Assembly (NCBI GenBank): GCA_036873135.1
Contig: JAPTYO010000005.1
Coordinates: 8,348,166 to 8,412,165, forward strand
Direction: 5' to 3'
DNA length: 64,000 nucleotides
DNA from: Clarkia xantiana subsp. parviflora
Taxonomy: Eukaryota; Streptophyta; Magnoliopsida; Myrtales; Onagraceae
Shown: one piece after another, positions 1-10,000 of the stretch
Layout of the letters: every line of letters begins with the position of its first letter
Position numbering within the stretch: position 1 is the stretch's first letter
Notes under the pieces: model-generated
Seen by the model: the letters and a program-made list of their open reading frames with translations, nothing else
What the model was told of the DNA's origin: nothing
The model's database searches: none
Program-made: the position numbers and the translations under genes

Positions 1-420
1 GTACTTATTTCTTTTGCTATCCTTCTTGTTTGCTTCTTTAATGGTAGTATTGCTGAGGGATCGCGCGCGTGCTGAGGGATCACGCGCATATGCATGTTCG
101 CTTTGCCCCCGTGCGTCTTGCTTGCTTTATCCTTGTGAGTATCATTTTCTCCTTTGTATTTTTGTTTTTAATTATTTTTAAGAAGCATGATGTTGTTTGT
201 TATGCAATGGCTGCAGCGAAGAGGAAAGCTCGCTGCTTGGATGCTAAAGTTGTTGGATTGAAGGCTTCTGCCTTTGTTTGATAGGCTCGAGTTGTTACTC
301 TTTAATCTGAGACGACTATCCTTCGCAAGAAGGTTGCTGATGATAGCGAGGTGCGTAATTATTCCGTGATGACGTCTAGACAGGCGTTGGCGTCTTGATG
401 CATGATTTATGCAGGATGTG
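1..420 (+). pseudogene. Degenerate 3' exons of an F2 opposite-strand gene (aORF)
   Basis: Short Ala/Lys-rich coding-like runs (for example around 203-280, residues AAAKRKARCLDAK) alternate with T-rich intron-like stretches. The layout mirrors the coiled-coil tail of the better preserved F2 copy at 57340-57980. The 3' block that follows at 917-1250 also matches the one after that copy, which supports the assignment. No continuous frame survives. The upstream exons lie outside the window. Confidence 0.4.
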
Positions 421-916
421 TATACTCTTGCCCCTGTTCTTCCGTTTGATCAATCTTGGTATATTTGCTAAGTCTGCCACCAATCGTGTAGCACCCTTGC
501 GCACTCAAGGTGCGGTTGCACATCGTGCAAATATTTGTGTTTGTTGATGATGATGGTTGAATCGCAACTTGTATTTTTTTTTAGCCCTTGTATACACAGA
601 CTTGGTATTAGGAAGTTGTTCGCAACAATGGTCGAACCTTGAAACTCTTCATAGAGTTTGTGATTAGAAATGTATGTCCTGCAAGCATTGACTAATATAC
701 ATGTATAGGTGTTAGTACAATAATTATATATGTACTGTTACCCTGAATAGTCACGCATTGCCATGTTGGTTATGCATGTAGATGCCACATAGGCGGGTAT
801 GTAAGGGTCATATTGGCTATGTAGATGTTGACTGGAGTATACCACTTACATGTTGTACTAGGTTGGCTGTGTTCGCTCTACCAAGCTTTTACATAGTTGT
901 TGTTCCCCATGTCTGG
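421..916. other. F2 remnant without recognisable gene
   Basis: T/G-rich non-coding sequence between the aORF tail and the conserved 3' block. I see no ORF, RNA gene or clear repeat here. Confidence 0.4.
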
Positions 917-1250
917 GTTGAGGTTACTCTGGGTGTTGTTCCCTGAACCTTTTATATATACGTTTGAAATTGTCGAATAGATCTGTCATGATCATAGTAG
1001 AAATGCATGATTACTCGTTAGTAGTATTTAATACCTTGCGTTACCATAGTCGTCCGTATACATTCAACTTGCATAATAAGATTGACCTCCTTGTTGTAGC
1101 GGATATAACATTCGTAGTTGTGACAATAGGACGTGCGTCGCTTGGTGTCATGAGTGCCCATCTTGTTTTAAATCCAAGGCATGGCGTAATGAGTGTATTG
1201 AGTACTTGCCATGTTTGTAGATAGTAACATGCAAGACCATAGGATAGTAA
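917..1250 (+). repeat. F2 3' block, shared with 58033-58370
   Basis: About 335 bp aligns with 58033-58370 at high identity by eye, including long shared runs such as GTTGTAGCGGATATAACAT and GTCATGAGTGCCCATCTTG. Both copies follow an aORF tail and both end at ACCATAGGATAG. After that point this copy runs into tandem repeats, while the other meets an F3 LTR. The short ORFs in it are in different states in the two copies, so this is most likely untranslated 3' sequence. Confidence 0.8.
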
Positions 1251-1338
1251 TGCACTTGGCGCTGGCACTTGGCACGAGGACACTTTGCACTGGCACTTGG
1301 CACGTGGTAGAGTCGTCTTGACGAGGCAAGACTTTAGT

Positions 1339-1995
1339 TTATACCGTCTCTTAGTTCCACTCTAAGGCGATATTGTGACAAGACGCTACTTGTTCTATAA
1401 TATGCGTTTTCCCATCCGTCAGTTAGACACGCCCCGCGTGACGTTGTTGCAAAGCTTTCCATGGCTAGGCACGTACTTACTTTGTGATGCTACTACACCT
1501 CAACTTGGTTATCCCAAGGGGTGGCACAGAGGTCGTATCCATACGCCTTGTAGTTTTTTCCGTCTCTTGATCCATTTCAAGGCGACGTTGTGGCAAGACG
1601 CTACTTGCTCTATGCTATGCGTTTTTCCATCCGTCAGTTGGGCACACTCCGCATGACGTTGTTGCAAGGCTTTCCATGGTTAGACCCAACCCGCGTTGGG
1701 GAAGCATACTTTGTAATAACATGGGATTGCCCTCTAACGAAAGGATGTTGCGCCATGATGTATCAATCTGCGTTGGAAAAACATACTTTGTAATATCATG
1801 GGGTTGTCGTCTAACAAGAGGACGTCCGCCATGTCGGGGTGATCAGTCCTTTTGAATGTTGCCGCATCCTGTTTTAAACTCAGGAAATGGCTATGAACAT
1901 GAGGATTTGCCTCTAACAAGAGGATTTCGCAGCATGCCATTTTTTAGTTGTAAACATGGGGGTTGCCCTCGCAAGGAGGATGTCGCAGCATGTCA
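1339..1995. repeat. Tandem repeats of the F2 3' region (about 218-bp duplication, then about 75-bp units)
   Basis: The segment from about 1341 (CCGTCTCTTAGTTCC) recurs from about 1559 (CCGTCTCTTGATCC). Both copies carry CAAGACGCTACTTG, CCCATCCGTCAG or CCATCCGTCAG, and GACGTTGTTGCAA. From about 1695 a shorter degenerate unit repeats, built around CATACTTTGTAAT and CTCTAACRAGAGGATG. The position after the aORF tail corresponds to the arrays in elements A, B and C. Confidence 0.7.
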
Positions 1996-2208
1996 CTTGT
2001 AGATATTTCTTGGTTTGACCTCAAGATGTAGTGTGTTGTCAACGCTATTTGGAGTAGTCGTCGTTACAGATAGAGAGCGTTTATATGCTCATTGTTGATG
2101 TTGATAATTGACATGTCGACGTTGTATAATATAAGTCGATTATTGTACATAGAGCGGTGGCTTGTATTGTTGATGCAAGTAATATGCGTGCAGTTTGTTA
2201 CTTGGTGT

Positions 2209-2927
2209 TGTTGGATCACGGTGGAGCTCCGGTACGGATCTTGACGGCAATCCTAGCTCCTTTGCTCCACGTAATCCTGCAAGAGGGGATAGACCGGGCG
2301 GTGACCCAGAATCCCTCTCCGATGCTTAAATGAGTCTCTCGTATGACTGGCAAGCAATAATCTCAAAAGTATATTGAACTCAACGTAAGTCTTTCTGAGG
2401 TGATCTCCTGCCCTTTTATAGGCAGAGAGATGCCTCAGGTACCTGGCGAACCGTTAGGGGTAGTTAGCCAGTATCCCGTATATCTCGGACGTGATCCCGT
2501 CTATCTAGACCATGATCTCGCGTATCTTAGCCATGCCCCGCGTATCTCGGCCACGCTCCGTGTATTTTAACCACGTTCCGCGTATCTCGGCCACGCCCCG
2601 CATATCTTGGCTTTATCCTCTGATACCGAGTCCCGACTCCCGTCGGGGACTCCAGAGTTATCTCGTTGTGTCACCGCTCGGGGCCCCTCGTGATCGTGAC
2701 AGGGCCTATCATTCTCAGGGATTCATCATCGGGGCCTGCTTAAAGGCTTCTCATCGGGAGCTTCTAGCTCAACTGTCGGGACCGACTCTGTCGGGACCTT
2801 ATTTCGTCGGGACTCCCTTTGTCGGGACCCTTCTCCAAAGTCATCTTGACCTTTACTCTGGGCCTGGTGGGCCTGTTTGCCGTTTCCTCGCCGTTAAAGG
2901 GCCTGACGGCTATAGTCGGACCCATCA
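2209..2927 (-). repeat. Element A 3' LTR
   Basis: Plus-strand sequence runs TGTTGGATCACGG to GGACCCATCA, so in element sense it starts TGATGGG and ends CCAACA, with perfect TG...CA ends. It pairs with 12714-13432. U3 carries the phased repeat and TATA box described for the other copy. Confidence 0.95.
2472..2610 (-). repeat. Helically phased TATCT repeats in element A U3
   Basis: On the plus strand TATCT (once TATTT) starts at 2481, 2502, 2523, 2543, 2563, 2583 and 2603. The spacing is 21, 21, 20, 20, 20 and 20 bp, close to two DNA turns. The consensus is close to CGTATCTCGGCCACGCCC. It lies upstream of the LTR TATA box in element sense and is repeated in the other LTR (about 12976-13116). 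A role as an array of factor-binding sites is inference. Confidence 0.8.
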
Positions 2928-2939
2928 TTTGCCCCCAAG
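2928..2939 (-). other. Element A polypurine tract
   Basis: Directly inside the 3' LTR the minus strand reads CTTGGGGGCAAA. A purine-rich run abutting the 3' LTR is the expected plus-strand primer. Element B has the same sequence in the same place. Confidence 0.8.
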
Positions 2940-3313
2940 ACATGAGGGACTTTTAGTTCGTCGTGTCTTTCAACTCCCGATCTTCCAATACTAATGTCGG
3001 GGATCTTTTCCTTGGTTCAGTTACTCAGTTTATCAGTCTTCTCCTCTACGTTTCCTCAGGGTTTTGTAGATAACTGTTATATCCCAAGGGTCTCCTCGGT
3101 TTCCTAGTGTATTAAATGCAGTAGATAATGGAGTGACGTTTTCGACCCACGTGCCTGATTTTTCGCGCCTGTCCTTTTCTGAAAAAGTGCTTTTCAGACC
3201 GTTTCATCATTACGCCCGTTGTCCTTCTGCACGTTTCATCTCAACGGTCCAGATTAAGACTCTTCGACTTCGACGACTCAGATCGAAGTGTCCTTTCAAC
3301 CTTCTTCTTCGAC

Positions 3314-3327
3314 TATAAAACCCTAGC
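3314..3327 (+). promoter_or_regulatory. Promoter of element A aORF: TATA box fused to a telo-box
   Basis: TATAAAACCCTAG lies about 160 bp upstream of the aORF start and is followed by a pyrimidine-rich leader. The same TATAAAACCCTA string occurs 146 bp upstream of the aORF start in element B. AAACCCTA is the plant telo-box, known from promoters of translation-related genes active in dividing cells. Start of transcription is not visible directly. Confidence 0.65.
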
Positions 3328-3481
3328 CATAGTCACAATTCAACTTTTACCGTCTTCGAATTCTCAAAAGCTCTCTGCGATTCCCCTGCGATTCCCAGCT
3401 CTGTGATTTCGAAGGTCTTTGAAGTTTCCTCAACCGTTCTCCGGCGACGTTTCGCTCATCTCCTTCAACCTCTACTTCATC

Positions 3482-6191
3482 ATGTCTGGTAAGGAGTCCC
3501 TTTTCGTTGCTTGTTTGTCTTTTCCTTTCTAATTTTCCAAGAGTCCCACTGTATTTTCTTGCCGTGGTTGCTTTTCAGACAGCGGTTCCAGCTCTGAGGG
3601 GAGAAAACCCTTAAAATTTGATTATGCTCCAAATGAGATTTCCACTACTGCTTATGATGCAGCTCTCCGCGAGGGTTGGATCACCATCACCTGGGAACCT
3701 CGTTTCCCATATCCTCGACATCGTCCCTCGAGTGACCCTGAGGTTACTCGTCCCCAGAAAGGGGAGGTATTTGTCTCTACGGGACAAATATCAGCGGGGA
3801 TCAGGTTCCCCTTTTGTGGTAGCCTGGTCGAGCTGTGCCATTATTACAGAACACATCCCACTACCTTCTCTCCTCATGCCATCCGTATCTGGAACGCCTT
3901 TCAAGTCCTCTGTCTCCGACAGAAGTGGGTCTACAGCCTCCAACTCTTCAGGACCTTCTATGGGCTGAAATGCAACGAGGCGGGGGTTTGCGCCTTCTAC
4001 CCTCGGATGCCCAAGTGGAGTAAGCAGCAGCATGCCCGGCATGGTTGGACCAGTGACACCTGGAAGGTGGTCAAGGGTCGGGGGCTTTTGATTGACACAG
4101 GGTCCGACAATAGTAGCTGGAAGAAGAGCTACTTCTTTATCCAGCACTCTTCAATTCCTTGGCCTCGGTGGGAGGTGGTAGCAGACCCTCCGCCTGCTTT
4201 CCACACTTATGCTGACGAGGATTTCGAGACTCTCCAATTAATCCAGCTTTATCGTTGGGGGGAGTCTTACACTCCTCTCAATGCTAACTCTCTGGTGGAG
4301 CGGGACCTGGTGCACGCCGGGATCCGACTCCTCAGTATTGTCTCTGGGGGGCAGCTCTTCGACGGCCCTTCTAACGTCGTCTCTTGGGTAAACTTCTAAC
4401 TTTTCTTCGTTTATTGTTTGCAGCCAAGAAGGTATCTGTGCTGACCGATCTATTCCTTAAGCAAGGGGAGACCGATGCTGTCCGCCCCTCGCGGAAGAGG
4501 AAGTCAGCCAAGAAGGCTGCTGCTAGGTCGGGATCTCCTTCAGCGGAGCGGCCCAAGCGGACGCGGGTGGATCTGGACCAACTCTTTGACGTCCAGAATG
4601 CTGAAGAAGGTAAACGACTCCGACTTGCTATTAAATCATACAAAAGGATGGTCCCGTCGGATTTAATTTCCTCGACCAAAGAAGCCCGCATTGCTGATTT
4701 CAAAAGAATCCTTGGAGGTGAAACTCCCCGAGTCTTGAAGGCAGGCTACTATCATTACCGCGGGAAGGATCAATACGTCTCCCGACGTATCATTTGGTGT
4801 AAGAACCCCGATGAACCTCCTGACTACCTTTCTGAAGCTCTTCATCCTCCAGGTGCAGGTCGCTCGGGAGCTTCCTCAGGTGCTGCAGCTTCCGCAGATG
4901 CACCTCCTTCAGCGGGGGTGCCTTCCTCAGCTAGAGAGAAGGCTCCAATTGGCGAACAGTTTCGTCAGGTGGAAACTCTGGACTCCTCCGAGGAGACTGG
5001 CGGGGTTGACCCCCCTCAACAGCGTCGGAAGGCGGGGCAGTCCCCCTTGAAACCAACCCCTCAGGGGCCGCCTCCTTCATCCTCTCCACAGCAGCGGCAG
5101 CCATCGCCTATTCACGAGTTCACTCCCTCCCCCGTTCGGGCCGAGACAGAACCGTGCCCTTCCATTCCTCGTCCTGTCTCTCCTCTTGCTCTTGACGGGA
5201 ACTTCTACAAGCCCTTCGACCCTTCTCAGGAGAATGCCCCCTGGACTCCTATCCAGACGCTTCAGGGAGTCCCCCTTACACAAGGGGAGCGGGACCAGGA
5301 GCTGGCCCTACATCTGCTGGCGGGCTCGATCCCGCCTACTATGCGGTATCCGATTCACCTCAATCGGACTCCCGTGCAGCGAGATATTCGAGATATGGCT
5401 GTGCGTCGCATAGTGGTGAGACTTCGCTACTTTCTCTTGATGATAAATCAGGTCGTTTGTCCTTTAACATTTTTCCTTCTTGTTTGTAGGAGCTCGGGGA
5501 CTTCAACCGGCTCATCGGGTACGTTATTGCCTATGATGAGTCCCGGGAGCGGGACCGAGGGGTCCGTGAGCAGCTTCAGGCGGATCTCAAGGCCTCCCAG
5601 TCTTCACGGGGAAAGCTCGCCAAAGAGCTGGCTGGCCTCAATCAGAAGATTCGGGACCTCCAGCAGCAGATTGCGGACTTCGAGGGGCTCTTGAGGCAAG
5701 AGCGGCAGGAGCGGGGGGAAGTCGTGGACTGGCTGACCCAGGAGAAGAAGGCTGCCGAGGACCAACTGGTCCTCGAGAAGAAGGCTTTGGAGGAGCTGAT
5801 TGCGGGATTTCCTGCGCAGCTGGCCGAAGCGGAGGCCAAGGGTCGGGAGGACTATCGGAGGTCGGAGGGCTTCCAAGCTGATGCCATGAAGTTCTTTGGC
5901 GCGGAGGTGGAGAACACTCTCTTCAACGCCGTTGAGGAGCTCCACCTGGAGTACGGGGACGCCATCAACTTCGACAAGTCTCCTTCCCTCGCTCCCTTTG
6001 CGAAGAAGTATTTTGCTCTTTCCGAGGAGAGTGATGGGGGGAGTACCCCCGTAATTGTCGAAGACGCCTCTGAGCTCCCAAGTGCGGACGCCCCGATAGC
6101 CAATCCTCCCGAAGTCCATCCTGTGGATCCCTCTGCTACCGACTCCGCGGACCCAGCTGCTGCCAATGCTGCCGACAAGGACCAAGCTTGA
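3482..6191 (+). CDS. Opposite-strand additional gene (aORF) of element A, four exons
   Basis: Predicted exons are 3482-3488, 3579-4387, 4462-5415 and 5490-6191, giving 823 residues. The tiny first exon ATGTCTG is followed at once by GTAAGG, and intron 1 ends TTTTCAG. Intron 2 starts GTAAAC (its acceptor is the least certain, TTAAG at 4461). Intron 3 runs from GTGAGA to TTTGTAG. All exons are open and in phase. Exon 2 resembles the plant gypsy-type transposon domain (Pfam PF04195-like): GQISAGIRFPFCG, then FSPHAIRIWNAFQVL. Exon 3 has basic KRKSAKK (NLS-like) followed by Pro/Ser-rich linkers. Exon 4 is a long coiled coil, then a conserved block (GREDYRRSEGFQADA, then YGDAINF), then an acidic tail. 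It runs convergent with gag-pol. Antisense aORFs are known in Tat-lineage elements; their function is unknown. Confidence 0.8.
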
Positions 6192-7071
6192 ATGCTTTTA
6201 TCTTTTAGAGTCCTTGTATCTTCTTCTCTTGTGTCGTCGTCGGGCCTTCGAGCCCTTTATCAATATCAGACTTCGTCGTCGGGCCTTCGAGCCCTTTTAA
6301 TTCCGATCTTTTGTTGTCTTCCGTCTTTCCTGACGATTTAACAACCCGCACCACTTAAGGCGACTTAGCCTCGAGTGCATCACTTAAGACGACTTAGTTC
6401 CTAGCAGTCGAAAACCTCGACACTTAAGAAATTCTCGTACGTCCTTTCCGACGATTTAATAACTTGTACCACTTAAGGCGACTTAATATCGAGTGCATCA
6501 CTTAAGACGACTTAATCGTTGTTTAGGATAAACCTAAAGATCGTGCACCACCCAAGGCGACTTAGTCCCGCGCATCACTTAAGACGACTTTTTGATACTT
6601 AGAATAAATCTAAAGATTGTACACCACTTAAGGCGGCTTTTCGTGCACCATTCAAGGCGACTTTTGGTACTTAGAATAAATCTAAGGATCGTGCACCACT
6701 TAAGGCGGCTTTTCTCGTGCACCACTGAAGGCGACTTTCATTGTGCACCACTGAAGGCGACTTTCTTTGTGCACCACTGAAGGCGACTTTCATCGTGCAC
6801 CACTGAAGGCGACTTTTCTCATGCACCACTGAAGGCAACTTTTCTCATGCACCACTGAAGGCGACTTTTCTCATGCACCACAGAAGGCGACTTTTCTCAT
6901 GCACCACTGAAGGCGACTTTTACGCTTAGCATAAATCTAAGAACAGCTCTTGTTTGGAAGCAACCTCTTTATTTATTGATGGCACAAAATTGGCTTACAT
7001 CGAATTAAATGATAAACAGCATACACCACTTAAGGCGATTTTACATCGGGCACCACTTAAGGCGACTTTCT
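6192..7071. repeat. Element A tandem array between aORF and pol
   Basis: Degenerate units built on CCACTTAAGGCGACTT or CACTGAAGGCGACTTT recur from about 6340 to 7070, densest at 6700-6920 with a period near 30 bp. Two dispersed copies of CGTCGGGCCTTCGAGCCCTTT lie at 6237-6300, just after the aORF stop. The array lies where the two convergent transcripts end, so it probably serves as the 3' UTR of both. Confidence 0.8.
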
Positions 7072-10000
7072 TCAAGCATGGTGTTTCTTCAAGTGTTCGC
7101 CACTAAAAGAATGCTTTAACGCTCTGCCATCGAGGTCTTCCAACTTGTATGCATTCGGAGCTGGCATCCCCACGACCTTATAAGGTCCCTCCCATTTTGG
7201 TGACATCTTGTTGATTCGATCCAAAAGGGTGAATTCGTTGCGACGCCAAACCAGCTCCCCGACGAAGAACTGTCGGGACTTCACTCGCCGATTATAGTAC
7301 CTGGCTGTCGCCAAACGCATTCGTGCTTGGACTTCGTCGGCTTCCCGCCTCTTCTCTTCGAGTAGGTCCAAGTCCAGACGTCTCACTTCATCGTTCGTTA
7401 GGGGCTCGTAATATCTCATCCGATGGGACGCCACAGCTACCTCTACAGGGGCGACAGCTTCCGTGCCATAAACGAGGCCAAACGGAGTCTCCCCTGTTGA
7501 TCGTTTGGGTGTCGTTCTAACAGCCCAAAGCACGTTTTCCAGCTCGTTCAACCACTTGCCCTTCAAGGCATAGACCCTCTTCTTCAGGCCATCCATCACG
7601 ATTTTGTTGGCTGACTCTACCTGGCCATTAGTCTGAGCATGGCGTACGGAGGCGGTTCGATGCTCAATGTTCAATTATTCCAAATACTCCCTCACCTGAG
7701 AGCCGTTAAACGGTGGGCCATTGTCGCTGATCACCACCTTAGGAATCCCGTATCTGGACACGATATGGGTTTGGAGGAACTTGACGATCTGGTTCCCCGT
7801 TGTTCTGGCCAATGCCTTCGCCTCTATCCATTTCGAGAAATAATCGATAGCTACAAGTAAATACTTACATTGTCCTTGTGCTTGTGGAAGAGGTCCCACC
7901 AAGTCGATGCCCCACTGCGCGAAGGGCCAAGCGCTCTTGATGGATGTCAGGTTGGCAGCCGGAGCCACAATACTCGGGGCGTACCTCTGGCACGCGTCGC
8001 ATGATCGAACCAACGCCGTTGCTTCTTTGTTCATCGTGGGCCAATAGTAGCCCAGGTTCAACACCTTTCTCATAATGGATCGGGCCCCTTCGTGAAAAGC
8101 CGCGATCCCCTCATGCATTTCCTTCAGGATTCGACCGGTGTCGGGCTCTGCCACACACTTCAAGTATGCAGTCGAGAACCAGCCTTTCTTGTATAGCTGA
8201 TTGTCTAGTATCACATAATTGGTCGCGACCCGACGTGTCCTATCCGCTGCCACCTTATCATCGGGGACTGCCCCCGTAGTCAGATACGCGACTATCGGGG
8301 TCATCCAAGTTGGCTCCTCCTCTGATCTCGTTTCAATGGCGCACACTTGTGTTGGGTCGATGTTTGATAAGATCACCCTTTCCAGGAAGTGCACCTTCCG
8401 ATTTTCTTCCAAGGGTGCCCCCAGGGCAAATTTGCTCAAAGCATCAGCCTTTACATTTTCCTCCCTCGGAATCGCCTCGATATCGAAGCTTTTGAAGCTT
8501 TCTTTCAGGGCTTGTACCTCTCGCAGATATTTCTTCATTATCGGACTCCTTGCTTCGTATCGCCCTTGAACTTGGTTCACGATTAACGCTGCGTCGCACT
8601 TCACTTTCAAGTGATCGATTCCAGTGCCTTTAGCAATTTTTAGGCCCGTGATAAGAGCTTCATACTCCGCTTCATTGTTTGTGGCCTTGAATGTTAAAGC
8701 CAAGGCGTATCGGAGCGGTTCACCTTCACCCGGTGGTATCAACAAAAAGCCCGCTCCTGATCCGTCTGAACTCGCGGAGCCGTCCGTGTACATCTCCCAG
8801 GTATTTTCCTTGTTTGGCTGTTCTGATTGCTCTGCCCTCTTTGGTTGTTCTTCTGTCGTGACCTCCATGGTTGCCCCCTCTATAGGGCCCGTTTCTTCTA
8901 GATCGGGGGCTGTAGATTCTGCTATAAAGTCCGCCAATGCCTGGCCCTTGATGGCCGTTCTTGGAGCAAAGTGTATTCGAAACTCACTGAGCTCTACTAC
9001 CCACTTCACCAATCTCCCCGACGCATCCGGTCGGTTCAAAAAATGCTTCAAAGGCTGGTTCGTTAGCACAGTGATCTCGTGTGCGTGGAAATATGGCCTT
9101 AGCTTCCGAGCAGTAATTATCAACGCAAAGAGGTACTTCTCAACGGCGGGATAGTTCAATTCAGATTTGGCAAATGCCTTGCTTACATAATAGACGGGGA
9201 CTTGATTACCCTCGACAATCTTTACTAACACAGAGCTAATGGCAAATTCAGAAACAGCCAAATAAAGGAAGAGCGGCTCGCCTGGAACCGGTTTCGCCAG
9301 CGGTGGGAGTGTGCGAAGGTGCTGCTTGAGTGCTTGGAACGCCTCTTCACATTTAGCGGTCCATTCGAATTTTTTGTTGGCCCTCAGGACTTCAAAAAAC
9401 GGCATTGATCGGTCGCTGGCTTTGGACAAGAAGCGATTCATTGCTGCTAGTCGGCCATTCAACACTTGCACCTCCCGATGGTTTATCGGAGACTGCATCT
9501 CCTCGATTGCCCTCAGCTTCTCAGGATTCACTTCAATTCCTCTTTGGCTCACCATGAAGCCTAAAAAATTCCCTGAGTGGACTCCAAAGGCGCATTTCGT
9601 CGGGTTCAAGCGAACTTGATGGAGCCTCATCCGCTCAAACGCCATGGTAAGGTTGTGCACGTGATCCTCGGCTTGTCGGGACTTCACCAACATATCATCC
9701 ACGTAAGCTTCCATGGTTTCTCCCAGCATATCTCCAAACAGCTTATTCACCATCCGCTGGTAGGTTGCCCCGGCATTGATCAACCCGAAAGGCATGACAT
9801 CGTAGTGATAGATGTCACTGTCTGCGTAGAACGCGGTGTGGGGAGCGTCTTCCTTGGCCATCTTGATCTGGTTGTAGCCTGAATACGCATCCATGAAACT
9901 TAACAGCTCATGTCCCGATGTGGCATCCACCAGCTGGTCGATCCTCGGGAGTGGATAGAAATCCTTTGGACAAGCCTTGTTCAGGTCGCGGAAGTCCACG

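Noticed and set aside
2512..2994. 160-codon frame in the element A 3' LTR (and the near-identical 140-codon frame at 13017-13439)
   Set aside because: It lies in LTR U3 over the phased TATCT repeats. Its regular Ser/Arg/Pro pattern comes from the repeats, and the frame ends differ at each LTR border.
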